A DNA stretch of 64,000 nt from Trichobilharzia szidati. Its lineage: Eukaryota > Platyhelminthes > Trematoda > Strigeidida > Schistosomatidae. The stretch spans positions 106,095,256 to 106,159,255 of the forward strand of contig OX235271.1 of assembly GCA_944472155.2 (NCBI GenBank), read 5' to 3'. Position numbers and translations under genes: made by a program. The notes under the pieces are model-generated. The model saw nothing but the letters and a program-made list of their open reading frames with translations, was not told the origin of the DNA and ran no database searches. The stretch's first letter is position 1; each line of letters opens with the position of its first letter. Shown here piece after piece: positions 47,901-56,480 of this stretch.

Positions 47901-50900
47901 CATAAGATTATAATTATCAGTTCTATCTGTTGCCATAAATACCGTATACACTGAAGTTCAGTATCATTTTACATCTTTTCTTAACCCTATCACATTTTCA
48001 CTAGGTATTTTCGTTTACTAAAAATTAATACAAACACTACTATAATTATTTATTGCACATTTGTCATTCTTTTAGTTGACAGCTTTTCATGTGGCATTTG
48101 TCAAATTTGGCAACTTAAATCGATACCCTATTGTGTCAATATCTTAATTAGTGTTGTTACACTATTGATTTCAAATACATATTGTTCCACTTATTTTCCG
48201 CATAAATAATCTTTATAATTTTCAATTGTATACACACAAAATCAATGCCTACTTTAAGTAAAACGATTTACTAACACACAATCATACTAACTGACGAGCC
48301 AATCCAATGTACATTATACACCACTAACCAGATAATAAACAACATTACAATTCAACGACAAAAGACAATATTATTAAACAGTGCGTTTTATAAATGTTGT
48401 GCAAAAACCTCCTATTTTGAGTCATAACTTTTGTAAAAGACAGCACTAATGTCATGCGTCTGACACATTTTATTTTACTATGCATATTAAATTGCGTTTA
48501 ACTCGTGAAATACTTCAACTATTCTTTTAGTTGAGTGAATGGAATAAAATATAATACTTCTTAAAAACTGTGATAATGTCAGAATTTGTGTAATTACTGA
48601 CTTACACTTTATGCGCATATCATAGCCTTAGATTCATTAGAAGCCTGAGAACAAGAAAGTCAGTAAGTCATAGGTGCTACGAAGACGAATAAAGCTAAAT
48701 AAGTCACAAATGAAGAAAGCAGTAAATAGTGGTATCAGACCACTTTATGACTAGCTTGGGAAAAGGCCTTTTGAAATCGACAAGCGTTCAGTTGTTACAT
48801 GTAACAATACATTTGTCTTTTTTTATTTGGTGTGTCTCAGTAGCATATTTATCACTTCTGCCCTATGACACGGCAGCAGGAAGCGCGGTCGTTGTTAATC
48901 CGGGCCCCGACCAATCCGGTATGATATTTTGTGATTTTGTTTGAGTGATAGCGTTGGATTGGGTAACTGCTTTTTGTTTAACCGCTATCCAAACAACCTT
49001 TCTGGCATGGTAGGACCTCAAGCGACATAAGTCTCAGCCAGTAAAGCTTGTTGGGTCATCGCGGTGTTCAAGCCCGACCACCACGTCAAGGTAGCAGCTT
49101 TCGGTCGGGCAATACATTTGTAATTTAATCAATCGATACAGCGACTAACAGTTTACGAACATAAGTATTTAAATACATATATATATATATATATCAGTGT
49201 ATGCATAAACACTAACCTGGTTCATTGAATTCCACGGAAGCGCGTCTATCAGTTTTAGACGATTCAAAGGATTTAGTCATATCAGAATCAGAGGATGAAT
49301 GCCTGTGGATAGAAAGTGCAAGATTACTATTGACATTGGAAACTGATAATAGCCATGCATCTTAATGCAATTCACACTTTACTTACAATATAGAAACTAC
49401 AACATACATCCTTAATACAAGTGGTAGAATGTAATTTCATATTAACTAAGTTTATTTGAAGTAACACAGTGATGCAGTATAAATAACTGAATGACCTTCC
49501 GAGCAATAACGTGTACTCGAAACGTCATTCACTTATTAATACAGCATCACTGTTATTCCAAATAAACTTATCTAATATGGAATTACCATTTACATCCCTC
49601 GAGCAGTCCATCTGAAACCACTCACGAAAAACTTACAATTGCACGACAGTCAATATCAAAATTTAAACTAAAAACGATAGGAAATTACTTTTCTTCTAGA
49701 TTGGGAGTATTGGTACCAACATTTCCAGAATCAGTTTCTCCAACTAATTCCTCCATAGATAATCGAGCACCTTTCGTGTAATCAGTAGAACTGCGAAGTG
49801 TTTTGGATACACGATAACGCTTCTCCTTTGTAGTGGCTGAAGGACTTACACTCATTTGCAAAACACCTTCAGAAATCTTCTGCTGAGAACCATTAGGAAT
49901 GGTATTTAGACCAGGCATTTGACTATTAAGGTGTCGAATACCAAAAAAGGCGCGCAGATTATCTAGAGCATTACTACGTAAATCCTGCTCAGATGGACAG
50001 ACATGGGTAACATTATTTTGATCTGAAGAACTTTCACTTGTATCACCAGAAGTCCAAGGTCTTCGACATTTGTAACAAAATGAACGGCCTTCACACAAAG
50101 GGTGGGGACAGACAATTCGTGGACAGGCCTGAAAGGAGGATGCAATCAATCCATATCTGAAATTGTAAAATGAATTCATATGATATGCACAAACACTACA
50201 AATAGAAGCAAGAATAACAATTAATTATGGATAGTACGTGCAGATATGTTTTGCGAAAATCTTTCAAATGTCTTTGTCAAACTGATGCTAATAAATCATT
50301 GAGATGGATGATGATCACTAAATACTTGCATTATACAACCAGGAATTTTGAGTAGAAACCTGACATCAGGATTTTACATGAACACGAGAACTCAAAAAGT
50401 CCACAACTGCCATTGAGTTGCATCAGGAGTAAAATCACCTTAGAGCTGTGATAACCAAAAAACGAATATTAACGTAATAGACGCATTACCATATAGACAG
50501 TTTCACTTCAAACCTTCTTAACAGCTCAGTGGAATAAGAACTTGACTTTTCTACGGCAAAAAGCAGGTTAAAATAGCCGAGTAGTAGAAACAGCTGTCAT
50601 ACAATAGGCATACCTCATATTCTATTACACACATAAACAACCATAAATTTAAAAGTCACTTTACGATTTTACTTTCTCGACGAAGTAGTTTGTGCAGATA
50701 AGAATAAAACATGGATATGCATTTAACTAAGAATTCAATAGGTCACTATCAATATGTGATAACTTCGCTAGTAAATGGCTAACTAAATGTTCGACGTAGA
50801 TAGGATTAATAACCATTTACTTCTGTTTATTTTTCTAAGCATTCCAATTATTTAGTCTAATTCCACTTAATCTGCTATAATCTGTTTCTTGGAAAATCAA

Positions 50901-52060
50901 ATACGCCATACAAACGTAATCAATATGCACTATATGACTAAGCTTGAAAAATTGGATAGATACAGCCTTTGACGTAACAGACAGTGGTCCGATTTAGCTT
51001 TATCGATGATTTAATCTTTTTGAAATAAACTAACATGAAATATATTTTCTACAAAGTTGTGACTACTCAATAAAAGTAGATACCCAACCCACGTTTTAAC
51101 ACTCCTAAATTGAGTGATGCTGCTTATGCGTTTAGAGCAGTTAGCTATGCAGTGGTGATTATTAGAATATGCTCAATAGTCACTGTGCCACATTTTCTGT
51201 GAGGAACGCTTTTCACATCAAAGTAAACAGAATGGATTTGAAACATAAGATACACAATCAGAGGACTAGCAAAGTAAGGCATTTGCTGGATTGACATCTA
51301 TAACATATGGCTAAGTCACCAAACCAAATATCTTAAGATGACAGTATACACTAAAAGACGGCCTCTTCTTTGTTCGGAAATCCACCACTGGATCATGTTG
51401 TTTACATGGAACACACGGTAAGCTACCTTTGGTCTGTTTTGCTTTTTCAAAATAATTAATGAGCTCCTAGAGCTCTCTGGTAGTTATACAATGTGTGACA
51501 ACATGAAATTTGAGGCGTTGACAAGCCTTTAGTCGACCATCTCCATATACCCCATTAACCACTGACCTTTTGGTAGAAAGAATATTTTTATTAGTTTTAA
51601 TCTAACAAACAGCAACAGCTGTGGAAGACGGTTTACTACCACCAAAGCACTCATTCACACCGCACCGAGACTTACCCACAACCTCTAGGGCACCATCTTG
51701 CATCCGGTTCACGTGACAGTGCCCTTCGGAGTAAAAACTCTTCATACCGAGATAAACTGCGAGCATATTGATTTTCTTTTAAGCTACCCTCTGAAGACTC
51801 ATGGCGATTAGAAACAGCGGATAGAAGATGGATAATTGTTGATGGCTGTAACAGTTCGGAACATGCTACGCATGTGAGATGTGCAAGTGCAAAACTTTCG
51901 ATCTGGCTAGAGATGAAATTCCTCCAACATGCTGCACAAGCACAGTGACCACATGAACTTAGCTGTAATGGGTCCTCAGCAGGCGCTAAACAAACTGGAC
52001 ATTCAATTTCTTTTTCAGAAAACGGGATAAGTTCACATTTTTCAGTCTGTGTATGGGAAC
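30723..52060 (-). CDS. RNF19A/B-like RBR E3 ubiquitin ligase, seven exons found, 5' end missing
   Basis: Exons run from 51676-52060 down to 30723-30979, with GT-AG introns of about 0.4 to 7.1 kb and agreeing phases throughout. The joined frame is 1601 nt, or 532 residues numbered from the first complete codon. RING1 is at about 18-66, IBR 120-160 with a CPHPLC...FCYKC core, RING2 319-350 (CPNC...NDGSC...FCWLC) with the expected catalytic Cys 334, and hydrophobic regions 379-410 and 430-480. RBR ligases receive ubiquitin from E2 on the RING2 cysteine before transfer to substrate. The RING1-IBR-RING2 plus two membrane regions layout is that of RNF19A/B (dorfin/NKLAM), which sit in internal membranes. 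The linker between IBR and RING2 is longer and Ser-rich, and the C-terminal tail is far shorter than in vertebrates. No start codon was located, so at least one upstream exon is missing. Confidence 0.93.
31985..32480 (-). repeat. Repeat family E, copy 1 (intronic)
   Basis: The reverse complement matches 41391-41860 closely, for example 'ctgacgctgctctactgact' and 'ggctcggagtgtagcctttt', and more weakly 25317-25945. A 112-codon frame across it is not preserved in the other copies. It lies in the intron between exons g and f. Confidence 0.75.
32481..33536. other. Intron f-g, no further feature seen
   Basis: AT-rich sequence between repeat E copy 1 and exon f. No motif-bearing frame was found. 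Confidence 0.5.
33537..33633 (-). CDS. RNF19-like exon f: start of second membrane region
   Basis: A 97-nt exon with acceptor 'ttcattttacag' and donor 'gtgggt'. It reads [20 protein letters not shown], a basic loop followed by a second hydrophobic segment. It joins in phase to the last exon through a split alanine codon. Confidence 0.9.
33634..34798. other. Intron e-f, first part, no feature seen
   Basis: AT-rich intronic sequence without recognisable repeats or coding motifs. Confidence 0.5.
34799..34860. repeat. (TA)n microsatellite
   Basis: About 62 bases of alternating TA with one interruption near 34850, in the intron between exons f and e. Confidence 0.95.
35255..35598 (-). mobile_element. 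RTE 3' tail fragment (intronic)
   Basis: The - strand frame contains [20 protein letters not shown] followed by [11 protein letters not shown]. This matches the tail of the RTE fragment near 29830-29930, where the same bases read INSWRQ...VFGLCNLPY. Only the 3' end is present, as is usual for 5'-truncated LINE copies. Confidence 0.8.
35600..35648. repeat. (TA)n microsatellite
   Basis: A broken TA run lies exactly between the RTE tail and the hammerhead SINE copy 1. Confidence 0.9.
35649..35830 (+). repeat. Sm-alpha-like SINE, copy 1, with decayed hammerhead core
   Basis: A B-box-like 'gagttcaaaaccca' (35683-35696) is followed by CTGATGA (35707-35713), a GTCC...GGAT hairpin and GAAGC (35732-35736). 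The invariant GAAA of hammerhead ribozymes has become GAAG here. The 3' part ends 'gaccaatcaaatccctgcag', shared with copies 2 and 3. It is probably not self-cleaving. Confidence 0.75.
35999..36150 (+). repeat. Hairpin-element family, single-arm copy
   Basis: One unit only: head 'aaaacttgggcactgtggta', then 'aattccatattagtttgttt', 'cacacagtgaaacagtatta' and 'gatgacgtttcgaacaaaat', ending 'ttcataatcatatcaatt'. The inverted partner seen at 42298-42352 is absent. It is almost identical to the arms of that copy, so it represents the simple unit from which hairpins could arise. Confidence 0.8.
36871..37082. repeat. Hairpin element with perfect 68-bp arms
   Basis: Positions 36911-36978 and 37009-37076 are exact reverse complements (68 of 68), with a 30-nt spacer. 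The element carries the family head 'aaaacttgggcactgtggta' before the left arm. A 7-bp direct repeat CTGTCTG flanks it (36864-36870 and 37083-37089). It lies in the intron between exons f and e. Confidence 0.95.
37990..38230. repeat. Diverged hairpin-family remnant
   Basis: It contains 'gatgcagtgctattgactga', 'atgacgtttggagc' and 'ctcataatcacatt', and further on an inverted-looking 'gatgacgaacaata...aaaatgtcacc'. These match family landmarks only loosely. Confidence 0.45.
39559..39850 (-). mobile_element. Mini Penelope-derived element with inverted ends
   Basis: The core (39600-39802) is the reverse of the 3' end of PLE1, covering the segment after the endonuclease frame and the arm. It is bracketed by imperfect ~40-bp inverted repeats, 'tttgatgtagttgtattctc' at the left and its mirror ending near 39848. 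No RT remains, so it is non-autonomous. Confidence 0.75.
40235..40265. repeat. (TA)n microsatellite
   Basis: A run of about 30 alternating bases in the e-f intron. Confidence 0.9.
40762..40924 (-). CDS. RNF19-like exon e: first membrane region
   Basis: A 163-nt exon with acceptor 'cttattttcag' and donor 'gtaatt'. It starts [17 protein letters not shown], matching the SGC-T-W/G motif after RING2 in RNF19 proteins, then a ~32-residue hydrophobic stretch rich in Leu, Ile and Pro that should span a membrane. Confidence 0.93.
41127..41390 (+). mobile_element. Solo LTR with 4-bp target-site duplication
   Basis: A 264-bp segment begins TGTGGTGAG and ends GTTGTTACA (TG...CA ends). It contains a TATA-like 'ctataaatacg' near 41324 and AATAAA at 41349-41354, in the order expected of an LTR. 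The 4-bp GTAC flanks it on both sides (41123-41126 and 41391-41394), typical of Ty3/gypsy-like integration. Repeat family E copy 2 resumes directly after it, and the other copy reads 'ccggtacgg' without interruption, so the LTR inserted into that repeat. No internal retrotransposon sequence remains, implying LTR-LTR recombination. Confidence 0.75.
41391..41860 (+). repeat. Repeat family E, copy 2 (intronic)
   Basis: It aligns with the reverse complement of 31985-32480 over about 450 bp and less closely with 42601-43240. Its 5' end is split off by the solo LTR at 41127-41390. Confidence 0.75.
42149..42352. repeat. Hairpin element with perfect 55-bp arms and 13-bp direct repeats
   Basis: Positions 42195-42249 and 42298-42352 are exact reverse complements (55 of 55). 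The family head 'gtaaaacttgggcactgtgg' precedes the left arm. The 13-base CGCGTATACTAGA lies immediately on both sides (42136-42148 and 42353-42365), a target-site duplication of retrotransposition-like length. The right half is a full inverted unit, while the left half is truncated at 'ttattta'. Confidence 0.95.
42571..43345 (+). repeat. Hairpin-family single-arm copy split by a repeat E insertion
   Basis: The head 'agaacttggtcactgtag' at 42585-42602 and the continuation 'actgtagcagattataaatc' from 43241 belong to one unit. That unit ends with 'ctcacagtgtt' and 'gataacgtttcgagca'. The sequence between is repeat family E copy 4. Confidence 0.75.
42603..43240 (+). mobile_element. Repeat family E, copy 4, with target-site duplication
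   Basis: It is nearly identical to 25317-25945 and ends in a short 'aaagtaaagtaaagtaag' tandem tail. The 8-base ACTGTAGC occurs at both junctions (42595-42602 and 43241-43248), showing a clean insertion with a target-site duplication. Tail and variable-length duplication fit a retroposed non-autonomous element. Confidence 0.85.
43574..43703 (+). mobile_element. Mini Penelope-arm element with inverted ends
   Basis: It contains 'tatgcgctgagaatgttgcc', matching the PLE1 arm. It is bracketed by 'agttatgttttctgagctgg' and the mirrored 'ccagctaagataacacaact'. It ends in the (TA)n tract at 43703. Confidence 0.65.
43703..43788. repeat. (TA)n microsatellite
   Basis: About 57 bases of alternating TA followed by interrupted TA/CA units, 165 bases from the RING2 exon. 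Confidence 0.95.
43953..44097 (-). CDS. RNF19-like exon d: catalytic RING2
   Basis: A 145-nt exon with acceptor 'ttttcctag' and donor 'gtatgt'. It reads [20 protein letters not shown] followed by [15 protein letters not shown] and THYL. This is RING2, with the cysteine of DGSC being the position that carries the ubiquitin thioester in RBR ligases. All zinc ligands visible in the family are present. Confidence 0.95.
44400..45110 (-). mobile_element. Penelope-like element remnant (PLE3), intronic
   Basis: The - strand carries pieces in several frames: LVIYRS and [17 protein letters not shown], then a (AT)27 tract, [32 protein letters not shown] (GIY-like strand with one of the paired cysteines lost) and [20 protein letters not shown]. 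This is the end of the RT and the endonuclease domain of a lineage similar to PLE2, too degraded to function. Confidence 0.75.
44919..44972. repeat. (AT)27 microsatellite inside PLE3
   Basis: 54 uninterrupted alternating bases. It lies within the coding remnant and is read through without a stop on both strands. Confidence 0.97.
45880..46110 (+). mobile_element. RTE 3' tail fragment (intronic)
   Basis: It matches 29750-29930 in the same orientation through 'catcaatctatgaaatc', 'gggatgctatgaacaaatag' and 'ctggagac(t/a)atc/ag'. Only the tail is present. Confidence 0.75.
46196..46400 (-). repeat. Sm-alpha-like SINE, copy 2
   Basis: Read on the - strand it contains a tRNA-like head with an A-box-like 'actggttgaatggt', a good B-box GGGTTCGAATT (46326-46336) and then a decayed ribozyme region that keeps GATGAAAC but has lost CTGATGA. 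It ends 'tgattg...atccctacaaatc'. The internal Pol III promoter boxes identify it as a tRNA-derived SINE. Confidence 0.75.
47190..47420 (+). mobile_element. RTE C-terminal fragment (intronic)
   Basis: The sequence reads [24 protein letters not shown] residues in broken frames ('atgaagctacatcgattgag', 'cacgtgttgcgcatg'), parallel to 29620-29720. Frameshifted. Confidence 0.75.
47647..47800 (-). repeat. Sm-alpha-like SINE, copy 3, with intact hammerhead core
   Basis: On the - strand, CTGATGA (47776-47770) is followed by a GTCC...GGAC stem II hairpin and GAAAC (47751-47747), then a short self-complementary ACAGCTGT and GTC. All invariant core bases of a hammerhead ribozyme are present in the right order. 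The stem I partner is unclear: GTACTG at 47779-47774 pairs with CAGTAC at 47739-47734 but overlaps the core CTG. The tRNA-like head is missing. Confidence 0.75.
47801..48879. other. Intron c-d, no feature seen
   Basis: AT-rich intronic sequence. A 71-codon frame at 48729-48944 has a hydrophobic stretch but no splice or homology support. Confidence 0.4.
48880..49110 (+). repeat. Repeat family C, copy 2
   Basis: A GC-richer block with 'aaccgctatccaaacaacct' and 'gaccaccacgtcaaggtagc', mirrored at 28011-28150. A weaker relative may lie near 43490-43545. Unknown type. Confidence 0.5.
49175..49193. repeat. Short (TA)n tract
   Basis: About 19 alternating bases, 24 bases from exon c. Confidence 0.8.
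49217..49302 (-). CDS. RNF19-like exon c: linker
   Basis: An 86-nt exon with acceptor 'tatccacag' and donor 'gttagt'. It reads [20 protein letters not shown] and ends in a single base that combines with the next exon to give glycine. It is supported by phase on both sides rather than by homology, since the linker is not conserved. Confidence 0.8.
49447..49570. repeat. Hairpin-family element with imperfect arms
   Basis: Left 49447-49503 and right 49517-49570 mirror each other imperfectly, with family landmarks 'aacacagtgatgcagta' and 'actcgaaacgtcattcac'. It lies in the 386-nt intron between exons c and b and makes up about a third of it. Confidence 0.8.
49689..50156 (-). CDS. RNF19-like exon b: IBR and Ser-rich linker
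   Basis: The acceptor 'acaatttcag' lies before 50156 and the donor 'gtaatt' after 49689. The split glycine codon GG|A joins to [34 protein letters not shown], completing the IBR. The rest is a hydrophilic linker rich in Ser, Thr and Asn without a known domain. A competing acceptor 23 bases downstream would break the frame. Confidence 0.92.
50157..51675. other. Intron a-b, no feature seen
   Basis: AT-rich sequence without recognisable repeats. Short frames only. Confidence 0.5.
51676..52060 (-). CDS. RNF19-like exon a: RING1 and start of IBR
   Basis: The acceptor 'ttaaactcag' precedes 52060 and the donor 'gtaagt' follows 51676. Its 127 complete codons include [19 protein letters not shown] and LTCVAC (RING1), then [20 protein letters not shown], a strong RNF19 signature at the entry to the IBR. 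The exon begins with the last two bases of a codon and contains no suitable Met, so an upstream exon must exist. Confidence 0.92.
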
Positions 52061-55000
52061 CTGAGTTTAATAATGAAAAATAAAGAAAATTCTACTAAAA
52101 TATTAATTAGCTGTGGAAAAACGCATGAAAGTAAACTATCCAGGAGAGCTAAATTACAAGACTAGTGTTCACACATGTAATTATCCACATCCAAACATAA
52201 AGCAACCGGATAAGAGGATTTTATACTAAAATTCCCAATTAGAAAATCGTCAACAGTTCTTCTTATGGACTTTCAATTGAAAGTCTTTCAAGAATTAAGT
52301 TCCCAATAATACTGATCTTCCTACAAAATTCTGTTTATATTGTCTTTATAGTTCGTTATCCACATTTTGTCCAGAGTATGCTTTCTCATAAAGTATTAAA
52401 CCTAAAGTAGGTTTTAAATTGATTCACCATGGTAAAAGGACCCCCACATAGTGAGGATTACGGAAATTAAATGCAGAAAGTTATAGAACATGTTGAAAAA
52501 TCAATTTCGAAAAGCGAAATGAAGGATAAACATCAAACTAGTTGACAGCAGGAAATTACAGATCCTTACTTTGCATGTATCAAGTGTAAAAGCTATAGAC
52601 AAAACCAAGGTGGAAAGACGGGTAGTAGGTATGAAATGGTTCGCGATATCGGGGAACATATGGAAAATTTTAACACGGAAAAATAAAAAAGCAAATCAGT
52701 ATATGAATAGCGGATGCAACATAGAGTAGTAACACCCAGCATTCATGAGAGAAAACAAATGAACACAATGACACATATTTATCCACATAATTCCTTCGTT
52801 TGGAAATGGGAAGCACACTGGTTATAATTTTCATGTCGACTTATTTTTATTTTAAAGTATTTGGCGTTATATCTTTATTTCTCTCTTTCACATTGTTAGT
52901 CTGTTTTTGATAACCTAGTGTGAGGTGTTGTGCATTAGAACGACACAAGATTGAGTTATGTCTATCTAAATAAGTTATCCTTCTTGTTATATAATTTGGA
53001 AAGTACCGTAGCAGTGCTTGTAAAAGGGTCGCAGAGAGAGCAAACTGCTCTGACATTCTCTCATTTACCAACCTTTTTGTTCTGAATTTCAAACTGTTCT
53101 ACACATCAGGATCCCAACATTTAAAAACTACTGCAGTTTTCATGTCTTTTAGGACTTTTCATGTCTTTTTAGGACTATAAAACTAGATGTTCAGACATCA
53201 GTATAACCTTAAACGGTTCCGTCGAGAATGTTACATTAACCCACAATAACAAAGTATAGGCAAAATATAAGAAACCCATAAGTGGATAAGTTACAATACA
53301 ATGCTAATTTGCATACTTAAACATTAAGTATAAGGCATATAGAATGGTGCACGCCAAAAAATTGATGGGTGAAAAACAAGGAGAATTGAATTTCAGTCTC
53401 TATGTGAAATGGCTCAGTCACAGAAGTTAAGATACGAACAAACGCGTTAGTGTAAGTTCACACACTTCAGAAAAAGAACAAAATATAGTGGTACGAAAAT
53501 AAACTTAGAAGTAAAGAGAAGAATAACTCAATGAAAGGTAGTAACGTCAAAAATTGCAAAGAATAAAAACATCTGAGCCAATGAGGATGAATTCGAGCCA
53601 CACCATTAATTCTTAGCACTCCGAAGATTCCAGCCACACAATCTACACTTAGTGATTTAAAAAGCATCGAAGTCTATGGCTTCGCAGATTGGCGCGTTTT
53701 CGCTATATAACCATCTCTACACTAATCCTACTTCAGGTAACATCGCTTGATAGTTTTGGTGAGTGCAACACAACTTGAACACGTCAACCATTGTAGATTT
53801 ACAACGCCAACTGTTGAATCGCCTTCCCCTTAAATTACGTCCGGTCTCAATAATACTTATGTTGCATCTTCTAACTGAATGGAGGCAACTATTGCTAAAA
53901 ACCTGAAATATATTCATGTTCTCTAATTTCACCAACCATTTCACATTTGTGAAGTAGGGTGAAGCTAACTTTTGAACAGCGCACACGTCTTCTGGTTAAG
54001 TGGATATGACACCAGTTACACAGATAAGTTAGCAAGCATGCCTTCTAAACCTGTTCGGTGGTTGCTTCACTAACCACTTAATTACAGTTGGTGCTACATC
54101 AACAATGTAACATCGCAAACATTAAAATCCTTCAATTCTTATCCGCAAGTTAGAAAAAAGCACGTGAGCCACGCGCATAATGAATTGGGGCCGCCATTTT
54201 TTCACAGCTTAAAAAACCATATTGTCCATCTAATTTCAAATCTACTTCAGTCATCATTTATATATGTGGTCCTTATTCTGGTGACTTCCTTTGAACATGG
54301 TCTCACGAGAGTAACTGCAGCTTATATTTACTCTTTGCATATGACTGGGAAGTAAAGTAACAATCATGCGCATGTATATTGATGGAATCATGTTCGACTC
54401 AAAGCCCACAGCGAAACCAGCCTCACTTAAGTTTTTAATCTACAAGTTTTGTAGAATTTTTCGCAAACAACTTGTTTAACTACGGTTACAGCTTGGAAAT
54501 TATTGAAACGGTTCTATTATGATGGCTTTCAACAATAATTAGGTTAATTTCTCAATTTCGTATTTAACAAAGAATAGAACCTTATTACTAGTGGAAGTAA
54601 AAATCCAAAAATTTAAAAGTGAGCTTTATACCATTTATTATGCGCCTAAACCACAATCCGATTCGCCCATCTTTTCTTCCAGTGGGATATTTTGATGACA
54701 TGAACCACACACATAAATCCAGCGCCAAAACGCTTTAGTTCTAATCTAGCGGGGAACTTTTCAGCTTGCCAAAGGAAACACGTTTGTCCGTTATCGATGG
54801 TCTCAAATTAGATGAATAGGGATAAAAGGCACATTCATGCAATCACAGATTTGATTGGACCTTGATTCCTATCAGTGAAAGTTATTTCCGTCTTTAATCC
54901 ACATTACTTCATACACCCATAATTACATTCCAAGATTGTTTTACACAAGTAATTTCCTTCATTTGCCACGGGTCTAAAAAAGCTGCCGCCTTGAGCAACT

Positions 55001-55149
55001 GTTCTTGGCTGTCAGTGGTATCATGTGCAGGCGGTGAAACCACTAGCGTTCAGCAGCTCCGAAAAACATTTTGGACAGTCGAATGTCGGTTTATCTCATA
55101 CAGCGTTTTCTAGGCTAAACTTATCCCACACGCTCACAGTAACTGGATA
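52061..55149. other. Upstream of the known RNF19-like exons; no gene resolved
   Basis: The missing first exon(s) of the RNF19-like gene should lie here or further up. A 89-codon - strand frame at 53986-53717 and a 'gccgccatttt' motif at 54190 (reverse reading aaaatggcggc) were examined, but neither gives a phase-compatible exon with a donor. Confidence 0.4.
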
Positions 55150-56480
55150 GACAAGGCACTTGAAGGTCGATTTCATCCATGTCAGCTGGCCATGTTGGAT
55201 TTCTCTTTGCTAACCGTTCATACACACACTGGCTTTTGAGTTTATTTTGCAGATATTCACAACTTATCTTGATGCGAATTATTCACAAATGCTGCGTTTT
55301 ACATCCTTTTAGTTTCCGTTACCATTAGAATTATTTATTCCCATCGTTCCAGAAGTTTTTACCAACAGGTCAGTTCATTCATCTCACTGTAATTATTTCA
55401 TACGTTACTTCCATGCATTGTTGCAGTGTTTTAGTCACTTTCCAGCCGTTAATGGTGTAACATCATGTACAAGTTTTGGAAATTATTTATACATGAGCGT
55501 GTTTTGGTGGCAGAAGGTATTGATTCCAGTTCATTTGTTGGTTGCTACTACTGATGCTGACTCAGTTGGTTACTTAATATGTAGGAATCTGGAGAAAACA
55601 ATAACTTGCACGTTCATGTTTATTGTATGCAACATTCTATGAGTCAGTCTGGCGGAGAAAGCATGACCAGAGTTGATATAATTAAGGTTTCCGGAGAACA
55701 TATGAGACGTCGAGAACAAAGTAGAACTTGAGTTGAATTTGTAAAGGACTAAACGTTTTTCTAGAAGGTGAGTATAACATAACGGTGCCCATCATCGCAT
55801 AACAAACTCCTAATGTGTTGTAATAGAACCTAAATAAAACAAGGATGAACCACATTTGAAGCATGAGTATGTTGTGCTTGTTTGTATTTTTTGAACGAAA
55901 GAAACTGGAAAGTAATCAGAAACCTATACAGGATTATTGCTATCTATGAATGTCAATGCCTAATGTACTAGATCAAAATACATGAGTTAGAATCATCTGT
56001 AGTGAAGCCAATGTTAACAGCCATTCAATATGTTGCAAAACGATCTAGAAAGTGGATTCCAGATGATGATCTGCGGGGAATATGAACTACTCTGGTTGAA
56101 GATAAGACTTTAGCAAGAATAACCTGTTGGACTGTAGTCTACAGTCGGTGGCTTTCGAAGTTACAACAATTTGAGAGGCTGATGATCATTATGGATGTAA
56201 ACACTTGCTGAAAGCAAATTGCTTGTTTCAGTTTATGTAACCAAATTCTTATTTTTCGGATGTTTGTAATTCCTTGGTGGCTATAACCACCGGACGTATA
56301 CGATTTTTAGAAAAACTTTCAATGTGTTTTCTTTAAACTAGTGGTCTTTTTCTAATCTAAATTGGCAAAACATTTGTTAACAAGATTAGACGAATGGATA
56401 GCTAAGTAGTATGTTCTGCGCCTGAGTACCGTAGTCTTTGTTCTTCGGATAGATATGATGCATTAAACTGTTGTCATCTT
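55150..56480 (+). repeat. Duplicated block D, copy 1
   Basis: About 1.3 kb matches 62755-64000 in the same orientation across its whole length, from 'gtc(a/g)gccatgttggat' to 'cggat...atgcattaaac'. Indels and substitutions are frequent. A 74-codon frame (55418-55642) ends in VGYLICRNLEK followed by a frame shift; beyond it, the shifted frame continues HVHVYCMQHS...SGGESMTRVDI, parallel to copy 2. It is a broken copy of a once-coding repeat. Confidence 0.85.

Noticed and set aside
53717..53986. 89-codon - strand frame as candidate first exon of the RNF19-like gene
   Set aside because: It ends in a stop without a suitable donor and shows no resemblance to RNF19 N-termini.
54183..54193. aaaatggcggc on the - strand, resembling a YY1-type promoter motif
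   Set aside because: A single short match is expected by chance, and no linked transcript start is visible.
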